NCBI RefSeq assembly: GCF_003665095.1
Contig: NZ_RCHV01000002.1
Span: 4,636,501-4,700,500, forward strand
Direction: 5' to 3'
Source: Streptomyces sp. Z26
Lineage (GTDB): Bacteria > Actinomycetota > Actinomycetes > Streptomycetales > Streptomycetaceae
DNA: 64,000 nucleotides
The notes under the pieces were generated by a model. The model was not told where the DNA came from and made no database searches. It saw nothing but the letters and a program-made list of their open reading frames with translations. The position numbers and the translations under genes are program-made. Below, one piece after another: positions 34,598-41,927 of this stretch (positions are counted from its first letter, which is position 1; every line of letters starts with the position of its first letter).

Positions 34598-34818
34598 GGC
34601 TGCTCGCGCTCCTTCGTGTGGTCGGCGATGGCAGAAGGGGAACGTGCGACCACCCGGAACCATTCCCGTTCCGGCGGCCGACCGCGTACGACCCGCCGCC
34701 GGAGCGTCCGCGCCGCCGGTACCGCCGCAGCGCGGACCCGCCCGTATTCGTACGAACAATCCACCCCGGCTGTGGACAACCGACCCGGGAGCCTCCGGGG
34801 ACCTGACAGCATGGCGGG

Positions 34819-37026
34819 GTGACTGCAACAACGGACGCCACCCTCTTCCCCTCCGTCCCCGACCGGTCCGATCACGTCGAGCCGCCCCGCGACGCCGACG
34901 CCGTGCTGGACGGCCTCGACCCCGAGCAGCGGGCCGTCGCCACCGCTCTCCAGGGACCGGTGTGCGTGCTCGCGGGCGCGGGGACGGGCAAGACGCGCGC
35001 CATCACGCACCGCATCGCGTACGGGGTGCGGGCCGGGCTGCTGCCCCCGGCGAGCGTCCTCGCCGTCACCTTCACCAACCGCGCGGCGGGGGAGATGCGC
35101 GGGCGGCTGCGCCAGCTCGGCGCCACCGGCGTGCAGGCGCGCACGTTCCACTCGGCGGCGCTGCGCCAGCTCCAGTTCTTCTGGCCGCGAGCGGTCGGCG
35201 GTGAGCCGCCGCAGCTGCTGGAGCGCAAGATCCAGCTGGTGGCGGAGGCGGCGGCACGCTCCCGTATCCGCCTCGACCGGAACGAACTGCGGGACGTCAC
35301 CGGCGAGATCGAGTGGTCCAAGGTCACCCAGACCACGCCGGAGGACTATCCGGCAGCCGTCGCCAAGTCGAGCCGCGAGGCGCCCCGCGACCCGGCGGAG
35401 ACCAGCCGGATCTTCGCGCTGTACGAGCAGTTGAAGCGGGACCGCTCCGTCATGGACTTCGAGGACGTGCTGCTGCTGACCGTCGGCGTGCTCCAGGACC
35501 GGCCGGACATCGCGGACACGGTCCGCGGGCAGTACCAGCACTTCGTCGTCGACGAGTACCAGGACGTCAGCCCCCTCCAGCAGCGGCTGCTGGACCTGTG
35601 GTTGGGCGACCGGGACAGCCTGTGCGTCGTCGGTGACGCCAGCCAGACGATCTACTCCTTCACCGGCGCCACCCCCGACCACCTGCTCGACTTCCGCACC
35701 CGCCACCCGGACGCCACGGTGGTGAAGCTGGTCCGGGACTACCGCTCGACACCCCAGGTCGTCCACCTGGCCAACGGGCTGCTGGGACAGGCCCGCGGCC
35801 GCGCCGCCGAGCACCGCCTGGAGCTGGTCTCGCAGGTCCCCGCGGGCCCCGAACCGGCCTACGTGGAGTACGCCGACGAGCCCGCCGAGGCAGAGGGCAC
35901 CGCCAAGCGCATCCGCGACCTGATCGACGCGGGTGTGCCCGCCAGCGGCATCGCGGTGCTCTACCGGGTGAACGCGCAGTCCGAGATCTACGAGCAGGCC
36001 CTCTCCGACGCGGGCGTGCCGTACCAACTCCGTGGCGCCGAGCGCTTCTTCGAGCGCGCCGAGGTCCGGGAGGCCGGTGTCGCCCTGCGCGGGGCGGCGC
36101 GCGCGGGCGGCAACGACCCGCTGCTGGAGGACGCCGCGGACCTGCCCTCGCAGGTGCGCGCCGTCCTCACGTCCCGCGGCTGGACCACCGAGCCTCCGGC
36201 CGGTTCGGGCGCGGCCCGCGACCGCTGGGAGTCGTTGGCCGCGCTGGTGCGGCTCGCGGAGGACTTCGGCAAGGCACGCCCGGAGGCCGGGCTGTCCGAC
36301 CTCGTCGCGGAGCTGGACGAGCGGGCGAACGCGCAGCACGCCCCGACCGTCGAGGGCGTCACGCTCGCGTCGCTGCACTCCGCGAAGGGCCTGGAGTGGG
36401 ACGCCGTGTTCCTGGTCGGTCTCACCGAGGGCATGATGCCGATCACGTACGCCAAGACGGACGAGCAGGTCGAGGAGGAGCGGCGCCTGCTGTACGTCGG
36501 GGTGACCCGCGCCCGCACCCACCTCGGGCTGTCCTGGGCCCTGTCCCGCTCGCCGGGGGGCCGCGCGGGCCGTCGGCCGAGCCGCTTCCTCAACGGGCTG
36601 CGGCCGGGCTCCCCGGCGGCGGGCGCCCGTACGGCGGGCGGTGAGGGCGGCGTCGAGCGCGGCCGGTCCCGCAAGCGGCGCGGTCCGGTGCGCTGCCGGG
36701 TGTGCGGGCGCACACTCACGGACGCGGGCGAGATGAAGCTGATGCGCTGCGAGGGCTGCCCGTCCGACCTCGACGAGCAGCTGTACGAGCGGCTGCGCGA
36801 ATGGCGTTCCGGCCAGGCGCAGCAGCTGGGCCAGCCCGCGTACTGCGTCTTCACCGACAAGACGCTGATGGCCATCGCGGAGAGGGTGCCGGGCAGCGAG
36901 AGCGAGCTGTCCGGGATCTCCGGTGTCGGCGCGCGGAAGTTGGAGCGTTTCGGCCCCGACGTGCTGGCGCTCTGCGCGGGTGAGGAGCCCGCCGAGGAGG
37001 CTGTTACAGAAGAGTCGGAAAAATAG
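34819..37026 (+). CDS. uvrD2: ATP-dependent DNA helicase UvrD2
   Basis: A 735-residue superfamily-1 helicase. Walker A 'AGAGTGKT' is near residues 52-59, 'DEYQDVSP' near 248, 'GDASQTIYSFTGA' near 275, 'LHSAKGLEWDAVF' near 520 and 'YVGVTRART' near 560. A tetracysteine motif follows (~625-655: 'CRVCGR' and 'MRCEGC'), then an HRDC domain to the end. That C-terminal pair is diagnostic for UvrD2, essential in M. tuberculosis. A weak -10-like CAGCAT lies 6 nt before the GTG. The stop codon TAG is inside the predicted wblC promoter. Confidence 0.93.
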   Translation: MTATTDATLFPSVPDRSDHVEPPRDADAVLDGLDPEQRAVATALQGPVCVLAGAGTGKTRAITHRIAYGVRAGLLPPASVLAVTFTNRAAGEMRGRLRQLGATGVQARTFHSAALRQLQFFWPRAVGGEPPQLLERKIQLVAEAAARSRIRLDRNELRDVTGEIEWSKVTQTTPEDYPAAVAKSSREAPRDPAETSRIFALYEQLKRDRSVMDFEDVLLLTVGVLQDRPDIADTVRGQYQHFVVDEYQDVSPLQQRLLDLWLGDRDSLCVVGDASQTIYSFTGATPDHLLDFRTRHPDATVVKLVRDYRSTPQVVHLANGLLGQARGRAAEHRLELVSQVPAGPEPAYVEYADEPAEAEGTAKRIRDLIDAGVPASGIAVLYRVNAQSEIYEQALSDAGVPYQLRGAERFFERAEVREAGVALRGAARAGGNDPLLEDAADLPSQVRAVLTSRGWTTEPPAGSGAARDRWESLAALVRLAEDFGKARPEAGLSDLVAELDERANAQHAPTVEGVTLASLHSAKGLEWDAVFLVGLTEGMMPITYAKTDEQVEEERRLLYVGVTRARTHLGLSWALSRSPGGRAGRRPSRFLNGLRPGSPAAGARTAGGEGGVERGRSRKRRGPVRCRVCGRTLTDAGEMKLMRCEGCPSDLDEQLYERLREWRSGQAQQLGQPAYCVFTDKTLMAIAERVPGSESELSGISGVGARKLERFGPDVLALCAGEEPAEEAVTEESEK

Positions 37027-37055
37027 TTTGCGCGGGTGGCGGGGAGCCTCATAGC
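37017..37055 (+). promoter_or_regulatory. Predicted WblC/WhiB7-dependent promoter of wblC
   Basis: The AT-rich block GGAAAAATAG (37017-37026) abuts the -35 element TTGCGC (37028-37033), with a -10 box CATAGC (37050-37055) after 16 nt. WhiB7 promoters in mycobacteria have exactly this layout: an AT-hook target directly upstream of a -35 read jointly with sigma-A. Autoactivation of wblC is therefore expected. The block is inside the end of uvrD2. Confidence 0.7.
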
Positions 37056-37176
37056 CTTCCGGACATGGCGAGGGCGGGGCTTCTCAGCTCCACACCTTCC
37101 ATGCTGTACTGAACTCAGAACCCCTTCGGACCGGCCTTCGACCGGTCCCCCGAGACGCCGAGAGGAGGCGAGCCCA

Positions 37177-37476
37177 GTGAGCGCAATCATCGAGACAGTC
37201 GCGACCGTCGACCTGACCGATCACTCGGTCGTCGCCTCTTGCCTGCCCCAGCTCATCGTCGGCGGCACCGGTGTGTCCGGTGTCAGCGCGAGTGGTGGCC
37301 TGCGGCTCGGCGGCAATGAGCGACCGACGACGGCACCGGCGGCAGTAGCGGCGCAGGCGCAGGCGTATGCCTCCGTCTTTGCGGCGGCCAATGGTGCCGG
37401 CGAAGGACGCCAGAAGAAGCAGCAGTACACGATGTGGGCCTTCCGTGGCCACGACCCCTGGAGAGATCCAGCCTGA
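37177..37476 (+). CDS. Upstream ORF in the wblC leader
   Basis: A 99-codon ORF with a strong AGAGGAGG ribosome-binding site and GTG start, in the long 5' leader of wblC. It begins 'MSAIIETVATVDLTDHS', has no domain, and ends '…MWAFRGHDPWRDPA'. Its stop codon lies inside a small hairpin (CCTGATC/GATCAGG, 37472-37490), 28 bases before the attenuator. Actinobacterial whiB7/wblC leaders carry upstream ORFs whose stalled translation lets transcription read through the attenuator. That role is the best explanation; the peptide itself may have none. Confidence 0.7.
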   Translation: MSAIIETVATVDLTDHSVVASCLPQLIVGGTGVSGVSASGGLRLGGNERPTTAPAAVAAQAQAYASVFAAANGAGEGRQKKQQYTMWAFRGHDPWRDPA

Positions 37477-37506
37477 TCGGCGCGATCAGGTCGGTACCTT
37501 CCAGGG
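37456..37506 (+). promoter_or_regulatory. Possible antiterminator pairing in the wblC leader
   Basis: CCCTGGA (37456-37462) can pair with TCCAGGG (37500-37506), invading the first three bases of the terminator stem. In competition, CTGGA-gaga-TCCAG (37458-37471) and CCTGATC/GATCAGG (37472-37490) form local hairpins around the end of the upstream ORF. A ribosome near the ORF stop would decide between the folds. Inference from base pairing only. Confidence 0.45.
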
Positions 37507-37544
37507 CCGCGGAACCCATACCGGGATCCGCGGCCCTTCTGTTT
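37504..37544 (+). terminator. Attenuator hairpin upstream of wblC
   Basis: GGGCCGCGGA (37504-37513) and TCCGCGGCCC (37527-37536) form a perfect 10-bp stem, extended inside by CCC/GGG across an A-A mismatch. TTCTGTTT follows. It lies between the upstream ORF and the wblC start, where it should stop transcription unless translation is impaired. Confidence 0.88.
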
Positions 37545-37610
37545 GCCCCAGCCCGGCCACCAGCCGGGCCGACCAGACAACAGACACGACAGACGAGGAC
37601 GAACCCGACA

Positions 37611-37973
37611 GTGCAGACCGAGACGCACGCCCCGTCACCGACCACCGATCTGATGCCACCCGATGCCACGGAGGACACCTTGACCGCGCCGCTCACCACT
37701 CTCACCGAACTCGACGAGGCCATCGAGCGCCTCGGCGTCACCGTTCCCTGCCGGTCGTACGACCCGGAGGTGTTCTTCGCCGAGTCGCCCGCCGACGTCG
37801 AGTACGCCAAGTCCCTCTGCCAGACCTGCCCGCTGCGTGAGGCCTGCCTCGCCGGTGCCAAGGACCGGCGCGAGCCGTGGGGCGTCTGGGGCGGCGAGCT
37901 GTTCGTCCAGGGTGTCGTCGTCCCGCGGAAGCGTCCGCGCGGCCGTCCCCGCAAGAACCCGGTCGTCGCATGA
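37611..37973 (+). CDS. wblC: WhiB-family regulator WblC (WhiB7)
   Basis: A 120-residue iron-sulfur regulator. Four Cys ligands are in 'PCRSYD', 'LCQTC' and 'EACLAG'. The WhiB turn is 'GVWGGELF', and the C-terminal AT-hook 'RGRPRK' is the mark of WhiB7/WblC. It activates genes for intrinsic resistance to ribosome-targeting antibiotics together with the main sigma factor. The GTG at 37611 gives the N-terminus usual in Streptomyces (…TETHAPS). The next gene overlaps it as ATGA. Control: an autoactivated promoter plus leader attenuation. Confidence 0.95.
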   Translation: MQTETHAPSPTTDLMPPDATEDTLTAPLTTLTELDEAIERLGVTVPCRSYDPEVFFAESPADVEYAKSLCQTCPLREACLAGAKDRREPWGVWGGELFVQGVVVPRKRPRGRPRKNPVVA

Positions 37974-38296
37974 ACACCTCGGGCACGATCAGCCGACCGT
38001 CGACGCGCGATCCGCAGCTGCGTCACCTTCCGAAGCAGGACCCGATCATGAGCACCTCCACCACCGGCACCGCCGCCCGTCGTCAGACGCTCGCGGACGT
38101 GTCACCCCAGAACAGGACCCGAGACATGCAACTCATGCCAGAATCCCTGGCGCGCGCCCATATGGAGACACAGCTGCGCGCCGCCGAATCCGAACGCAGG
38201 GCGCTGCGCGTGGTGACCGCCCGCCGCTTGCAGCGCCGTGCCGAACGGGCCTCCCTGCGGGCCCGCCGCGCGATCGCCATGGCGGTCATGCAGTGA
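37970..38296 (+). CDS. Small basic protein coupled to wblC
   Basis: Up to 108 residues, starting at the ATG that overlaps the wblC stop. The conserved-looking part is the C-terminal helix, 'MPESLARAHMETQLRAAESE' and the Arg-rich 'RRLQRRAERASLRARRAIAM'. Two later ATGs (38048, 38126) each follow a similar AGGACCCGA segment, so the true start may be either. No domain is recognised. Its strongly basic helix suggests nucleic-acid or ribosome binding. Co-transcription with wblC implies induction by antibiotics. Confidence 0.6.
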   Translation: MNTSGTISRPSTRDPQLRHLPKQDPIMSTSTTGTAARRQTLADVSPQNRTRDMQLMPESLARAHMETQLRAAESERRALRVVTARRLQRRAERASLRARRAIAMAVMQ

Positions 38297-38303
38297 TCCG
38301 GGG

Positions 38304-38328
38304 CCGGGGCACGGGCACGGTGCCCCGG
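38304..38328 (+). terminator. Stem-loop after the wblC operon
   Basis: CCGGGGCAC (38304-38312) pairs with GTGCCCCGG (38320-38328) around a 7-base loop, 8 bases after the small basic protein's stop. No T-run. Probably the first of two tandem terminators. Confidence 0.6.
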
Positions 38329-38378
38329 CGGACGGCGCTGCGCCGGGCCCGGACCGGGGTGGCAGACAGATGACCGAG

Positions 38379-38411
38379 GAGGGAACCGGGGCGTCGCGCC
38401 CCGGTTCCCTC
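38379..38411 (+). terminator. Second, stronger stem-loop after the wblC operon
   Basis: GAGGGAACCGGGGCG (38379-38393) pairs perfectly over 15 bp with CGCCCCGGTTCCCTC (38397-38411); the loop is TCG. There is no T-run, but such long GC stems terminate or protect RNA ends in Streptomyces. It ends 12 nt before the TATCTT -10 box of the next gene. Confidence 0.75.
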
Positions 38412-38436
38412 GCGTGCCGCCGTTATCTTCATGAGG

Positions 38437-38613
38437 ATGGATGAGAAGACGACCGGCGCCACGGTCTGCCACCTCTGCGGGACCGCCGCCCCGGAGCCAC
38501 CGGTGACGTGGGTCTGCTCCGTCGAGAACGGCGACCGGCGGTACTTCTGCGAGCAGTGTTCACGCACCCACCTCCGTTCCATCGAGGGCCGCATCGACTC
38601 CAGCTGGTGGTGA
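38437..38613 (+). CDS. Small zinc-ribbon protein
   Basis: A 58-residue protein with two CxxC pairs: 'CHLCGT' near residue 10 and 'FCEQC' near 40, enough for one zinc. An extra Cys is present in 'TWVCSVE'. It ends 'RIDSSWW'. The TATCTT box (38424-38429) lies 7 nt before the ATG at 38437, suggesting a leaderless mRNA; ATG 38431 would fall inside the start region. Similar small zinc proteins accompany wblC in Streptomyces. Its last 54 bases overlap, tail to tail, the ABC1 kinase gene. Confidence 0.7.
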   Translation: MDEKTTGATVCHLCGTAAPEPPVTWVCSVENGDRRYFCEQCSRTHLRSIEGRIDSSWW

Positions 38614-39960
38614 CGGCGCGAAGCCCGGGACCCACTGCTCCAACTCGTCCCGCATCCGGACCGTGGCGCCCAGCTGGCACAGCACGCCGATGGTGCTGAG
38701 CGTCACCCGGTGGATCAGCAGGTACGAGGGCGGCAGGTTGAGCTGCTTGCCCAACTGGTGCGCGGGCGACCGCGGATCAGCGATCCGGGTGGCCTGGTCC
38801 CGCATCCAGCCGCGGTCGAAGTCGAAGGACTCCGCGCGTGCCGGCTCGATGATCGGCAGCAGGTAGTCCAGCACGGCGGCCGGGTCCAGTTCTATCGAGT
38901 CCTTCACGAAGCCCTCGTCTCGCAGCAGCCCGTACACCTCGTCGGCCTCGCCGTCGAGCGTCATCCGCAGCGCCGTGCCGATCGTGGGCGGCAGCCCGTC
39001 GGGCAGCCGGTCGACCGTGCCGAAGTCCATGACGCCCAGGCGCCAGGCGGACGCGGGGCCCTCGTTCCCCGAAGGGCCGGAACCCCCGGTGAGCAGCCGG
39101 AAGTTGCCCGGATGCGGGTCGGCGTGCAGCAGGCCCGTACGGGCCGTGCCCGCGAAGAGGAACCGGGCGAGCAGCTGCCCCGCGCGGTCCCGCTCCTCCT
39201 CGCCGCCGTCGGAGATCACCTCGGACAGCGGCACGCCCCCCATCCACTCGGTCACCAGCACCTGGTCGCCCTGGTGCACCACGTCGGGGACGAACACGTC
39301 GGGGTCGTCGGCGAACTCCGCCGCGTACGCCCGCTGGGCCTCCGCCTCCAGGGCGTAGTCCAGCTCCTCGGTGACCCGTTCCCGCAGCTCAGCGATGAGC
39401 GGCTTGATGTCCATGCCCGGGATGAGCGGCCCCAGCAGCCTGGCGAAGCGGCCCAGTTGGGCGAGGTCGGAGACCAGCGCCTCGCCCGCGCCCGGGTACT
39501 GCACCTTCACGGCGACCTCGCGGCCGTCGTGCCACACCGCCCGGTGCACCTGGCCGATCGAGGCGGCCGCCGCAGGCTTGTCGTCGAACTCCTCGAAGAG
39601 GTCGCGCCAGTCCTCCCCGAGCCGCTCCGCCAGCACGGCGTGCACGGTGGCGGTCGGCATCGGGGGAGCGGCTTCCTGGAGCTTGGTGAGCGCCGCGCGG
39701 TACGGACCCGCTATGTCCTCGGGCAGCGCCGACTCGAAGACGGAGAGGGCCTGCCCGAACTTCATCGCGCCGCCCTTCAGCTCCCCGAGCACCTTGAACA
39801 GCTGCTCGGCGGTGCGCTGTTGCAGCTCGTGCCCGACCAGATCCGCGGAGTAGCCGCCGATCCGCTTGCCGAGCCCCCAGGTGGCCCGACCCGCGAACCC
39901 GAGCGGCAGCGCGGCCAGCTTCGCTGTGCGGGTGACCGCCTTGCGGGGAAGATCAGACAT
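38560..39960 (-). CDS. ABC1/AarF (UbiB-like) atypical kinase
   Basis: A 466-residue ABC1 family protein. The family's KxGQ motif appears as 'GGAMKFGQALSVF', then 'AAASIGQVHRA' (the Ala-rich nucleotide loop), the Lys in 'VAVKVQYPG', the metal-binding 'LLHADPHPGNF' and the later Asp in 'VMDFGTV'. Members bind ATP and support isoprenoid-quinone or other lipid metabolism; Rv3197 in M. tuberculosis sits at the same place and has been linked to macrolide resistance via ATPase activity. The ATG at 39960 follows GGAGGGGCGC. It converges with the zinc-ribbon gene. Confidence 0.9.
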   Translation of the reverse strand: MSDLPRKAVTRTAKLAALPLGFAGRATWGLGKRIGGYSADLVGHELQQRTAEQLFKVLGELKGGAMKFGQALSVFESALPEDIAGPYRAALTKLQEAAPPMPTATVHAVLAERLGEDWRDLFEEFDDKPAAAASIGQVHRAVWHDGREVAVKVQYPGAGEALVSDLAQLGRFARLLGPLIPGMDIKPLIAELRERVTEELDYALEAEAQRAYAAEFADDPDVFVPDVVHQGDQVLVTEWMGGVPLSEVISDGGEEERDRAGQLLARFLFAGTARTGLLHADPHPGNFRLLTGGSGPSGNEGPASAWRLGVMDFGTVDRLPDGLPPTIGTALRMTLDGEADEVYGLLRDEGFVKDSIELDPAAVLDYLLPIIEPARAESFDFDRGWMRDQATRIADPRSPAHQLGKQLNLPPSYLLIHRVTLSTIGVLCQLGATVRMRDELEQWVPGFAPSPPAGVDAALDGTEVGA

Positions 39961-40034
39961 GCGCCCCTCCAACTCCCTGACAGCACCACCGGATCGCGGC
40001 ACCGACGACACGTCGGCGCATCCGGGACCGCCCA

Positions 40035-41156
40035 CTACCCCGCCATTGTGGCCTGTCCGGCCTCCCGCGCCGAGGGTGGGCGCTCCACCGTCGCTGAATC
40101 GGCACCGCACGGACATTCCCGGTGGGCCGTGAACAGCTCCGTGTCCGGTACGAGGTGGGGCAGGACGAGCCGCATGCGGTACCCGGCGGCGCACCCGCCG
40201 TCGCCGTCGAGATAGCTCAGCGCGTACGAGGCGACGGCCCCCGCGACCATCAACGCCAGCGCCGTGTCGCAGGCCGCCACCCCCGCCCGCCGCCGCGCCG
40301 CGGTGCGCCACTGCCCCACCACCAGCGGCCAGCTGGGCTCCCGCTCGGAACGGGTCCGCATCAGGCAGCTCGCGCACGGTGTCACGCCGGGCAGCACCAA
40401 CGGGCCCACGACGCCCGTGCCCTCGATGACGCCGCCGTACAGATGCGGGATGCCCGCCCGCACGAACCGCTCGGCGGTGGCCGGGTCCGGGGCGTACGCG
40501 TCGAGGCCGTCCCGTGGCGCGATCACCACCAGGCTGAGCCCGTCCCGCGCCCCTTCGTCCGCCGGACTTCCGCGCGTCGGCCACGGTGCCGCGCCGTTGA
40601 CCGCCTTGCGGGCCGCCGCGTCGCGGCGCTCCCCGACGCCCGTGCCGGGGATGCCGCCGGGCGTCGTGTCCCAGGGCTCCACCTGTCCGCCGTCCACCAC
40701 GTCCACCCGCCCGACGCCCGCCGCCGACAGCGCCGCGGCCACGGTGGCGCCGACCCGGCCCGCGCCGCGCACCTGCACCCGCCCGGCCCGTCTGGCCGCC
40801 AATCTGCGCGGCCCGCCACCCGGCTCCGGATGCACCACGGAGAGCGACGCGAGGTCCGCGCGCAGCCGCTCACCGACACCGGCCGCGGCCTGCCGGTCGG
40901 CGGTGGCGTCGTCGATCAGCCCGGCCCTGGTGAGCCGTTCGACGAGTCTGTCCGCCGCGTCCGGCGGCAGCCCCAGCGCGGTGGCCTCCGACCGGAGCCG
41001 GGGCAGGCTCCGGGTGCCGTCCAGCAGGTCGAGGAGGACGGCGGTGGTGTCGTCCACGGGCCCCAGCAGCACGGCGTGGGCCGCGGCCACGCCGTACTGA
41101 ACGGTCTGCCTGTCGCGCCAGCCGCGCCGCAGCGCGGGCTTGATCATCGGGTGCAT
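40035..41156 (-). CDS. ThiF/E1-like protein of unknown partner
   Basis: A 373-residue protein with a ThiF-type Rossmann region ('VQVRGAGRVGATVAAAL', 'VDVVDGGQVEPWD') preceded by a ~120-residue winged-helix-like domain resembling the leader-peptide-binding part of TOMM cyclodehydratases. Zinc pairs are 'CASC' near 265 and 'CPCG' near 350. It matches the position of Rv3196. No ubiquitin-like protein, TOMM peptide or YcaO gene is nearby, so its substrate is unknown. CATGCT lies 6 nt before the ATG at 41156, consistent with a leaderless mRNA. Confidence 0.78.
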   Translation of the reverse strand: MHPMIKPALRRGWRDRQTVQYGVAAAHAVLLGPVDDTTAVLLDLLDGTRSLPRLRSEATALGLPPDAADRLVERLTRAGLIDDATADRQAAAGVGERLRADLASLSVVHPEPGGGPRRLAARRAGRVQVRGAGRVGATVAAALSAAGVGRVDVVDGGQVEPWDTTPGGIPGTGVGERRDAAARKAVNGAAPWPTRGSPADEGARDGLSLVVIAPRDGLDAYAPDPATAERFVRAGIPHLYGGVIEGTGVVGPLVLPGVTPCASCLMRTRSEREPSWPLVVGQWRTAARRRAGVAACDTALALMVAGAVASYALSYLDGDGGCAAGYRMRLVLPHLVPDTELFTAHRECPCGADSATVERPPSAREAGQATMAG

Positions 41157-41306
41157 GGGGACAGCATGGAGGTTCGCGCCGGAACCCCGTCGAGGTTGTC
41201 CACAGGTGGGGTTGACTAGTCGTACGAGTCAGGCCCGTCACGGCACGTCCGCGTGATACGGCCCGGAGCCGGGACTTCCGCGGGCGACTGCGGGTAACGT
41301 CGGCAC

Positions 41307-41858
41307 GTGCCCGCCGACCCGCTGAACAGCACCAGCAGGGGCGCGGTCGAGGTGCGCCGCAGCGCCCGCCGCCGCCGCACGGTCTCCGCCTACCGCGAGG
41401 GGGACCGGACCGTCGTGCTCATCCCCGCCCGCATGACGGTGGCCGAGGAGGAGCGCTGGGTCGGCGTGATGCTCGACAAGCTCGCCGCGCAGGAGAGCCG
41501 CCGCCTGCTGAGCGACGCGGAGCTGGCCGAACGCGCCGCGGACCTCTCCGCGCGCCACCTCCAGGGACGTGCCCGGCCCGCGTCCGTACGCTGGGTCACC
41601 AACCAGAACACCCGCTGGGGCTCCTGCACCCCCGCCGAGGGCAGCATCCGCCTCTCGCACCGGCTCCAGGGGATGCCGGAGTACGTGATCGACTACGTCC
41701 TCCTGCACGAGCTGGCGCACCTCCTCGTCCCCGGCCACGGCGACCGCTTCTGGCGCCTCCTCGACGGTTATCCCCGTACGGAGCGGGCGCGCGGATTCCT
41801 GGAGGGCGTCAGCGCCGCCGACCGGCTGCCGTATCTTCCCGCCGTCCGCGACGAGTGA
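41307..41858 (+). CDS. YgjP-like zinc metallopeptidase (DUF45/M48 type)
   Basis: A 183-residue protein with the full YgjP pattern: 'WGSCTPAEGSIRLSHRL' and 'YVLLHELAHLLVPGHGDRFW', giving the HExxH zinc site at about residues 137-141 and a third His eight residues on. No signal peptide, so it acts in the cytoplasm. The family is of unknown physiological role, often tied to restriction or quality control. TAACGT (41295-41300) is 6 nt before the GTG start, a leaderless arrangement. It is divergent from the ThiF-like gene. Confidence 0.85.
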   Translation: MPADPLNSTSRGAVEVRRSARRRRTVSAYREGDRTVVLIPARMTVAEEERWVGVMLDKLAAQESRRLLSDAELAERAADLSARHLQGRARPASVRWVTNQNTRWGSCTPAEGSIRLSHRLQGMPEYVIDYVLLHELAHLLVPGHGDRFWRLLDGYPRTERARGFLEGVSAADRLPYLPAVRDE

Positions 41859-41927
41859 ACTGTCGGTCGTACCGGTTAGCCTGGCGCGACGTACACATGG
41901 CAGACGGATGGGGGACGGTCGTTACGC

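Noticed and set aside
40035..41156. Thiazole/oxazole-modified microcin (TOMM) biosynthesis cluster
   Set aside because: There is no YcaO, dehydrogenase or precursor peptide nearby, and the neighbourhood is the conserved core one.
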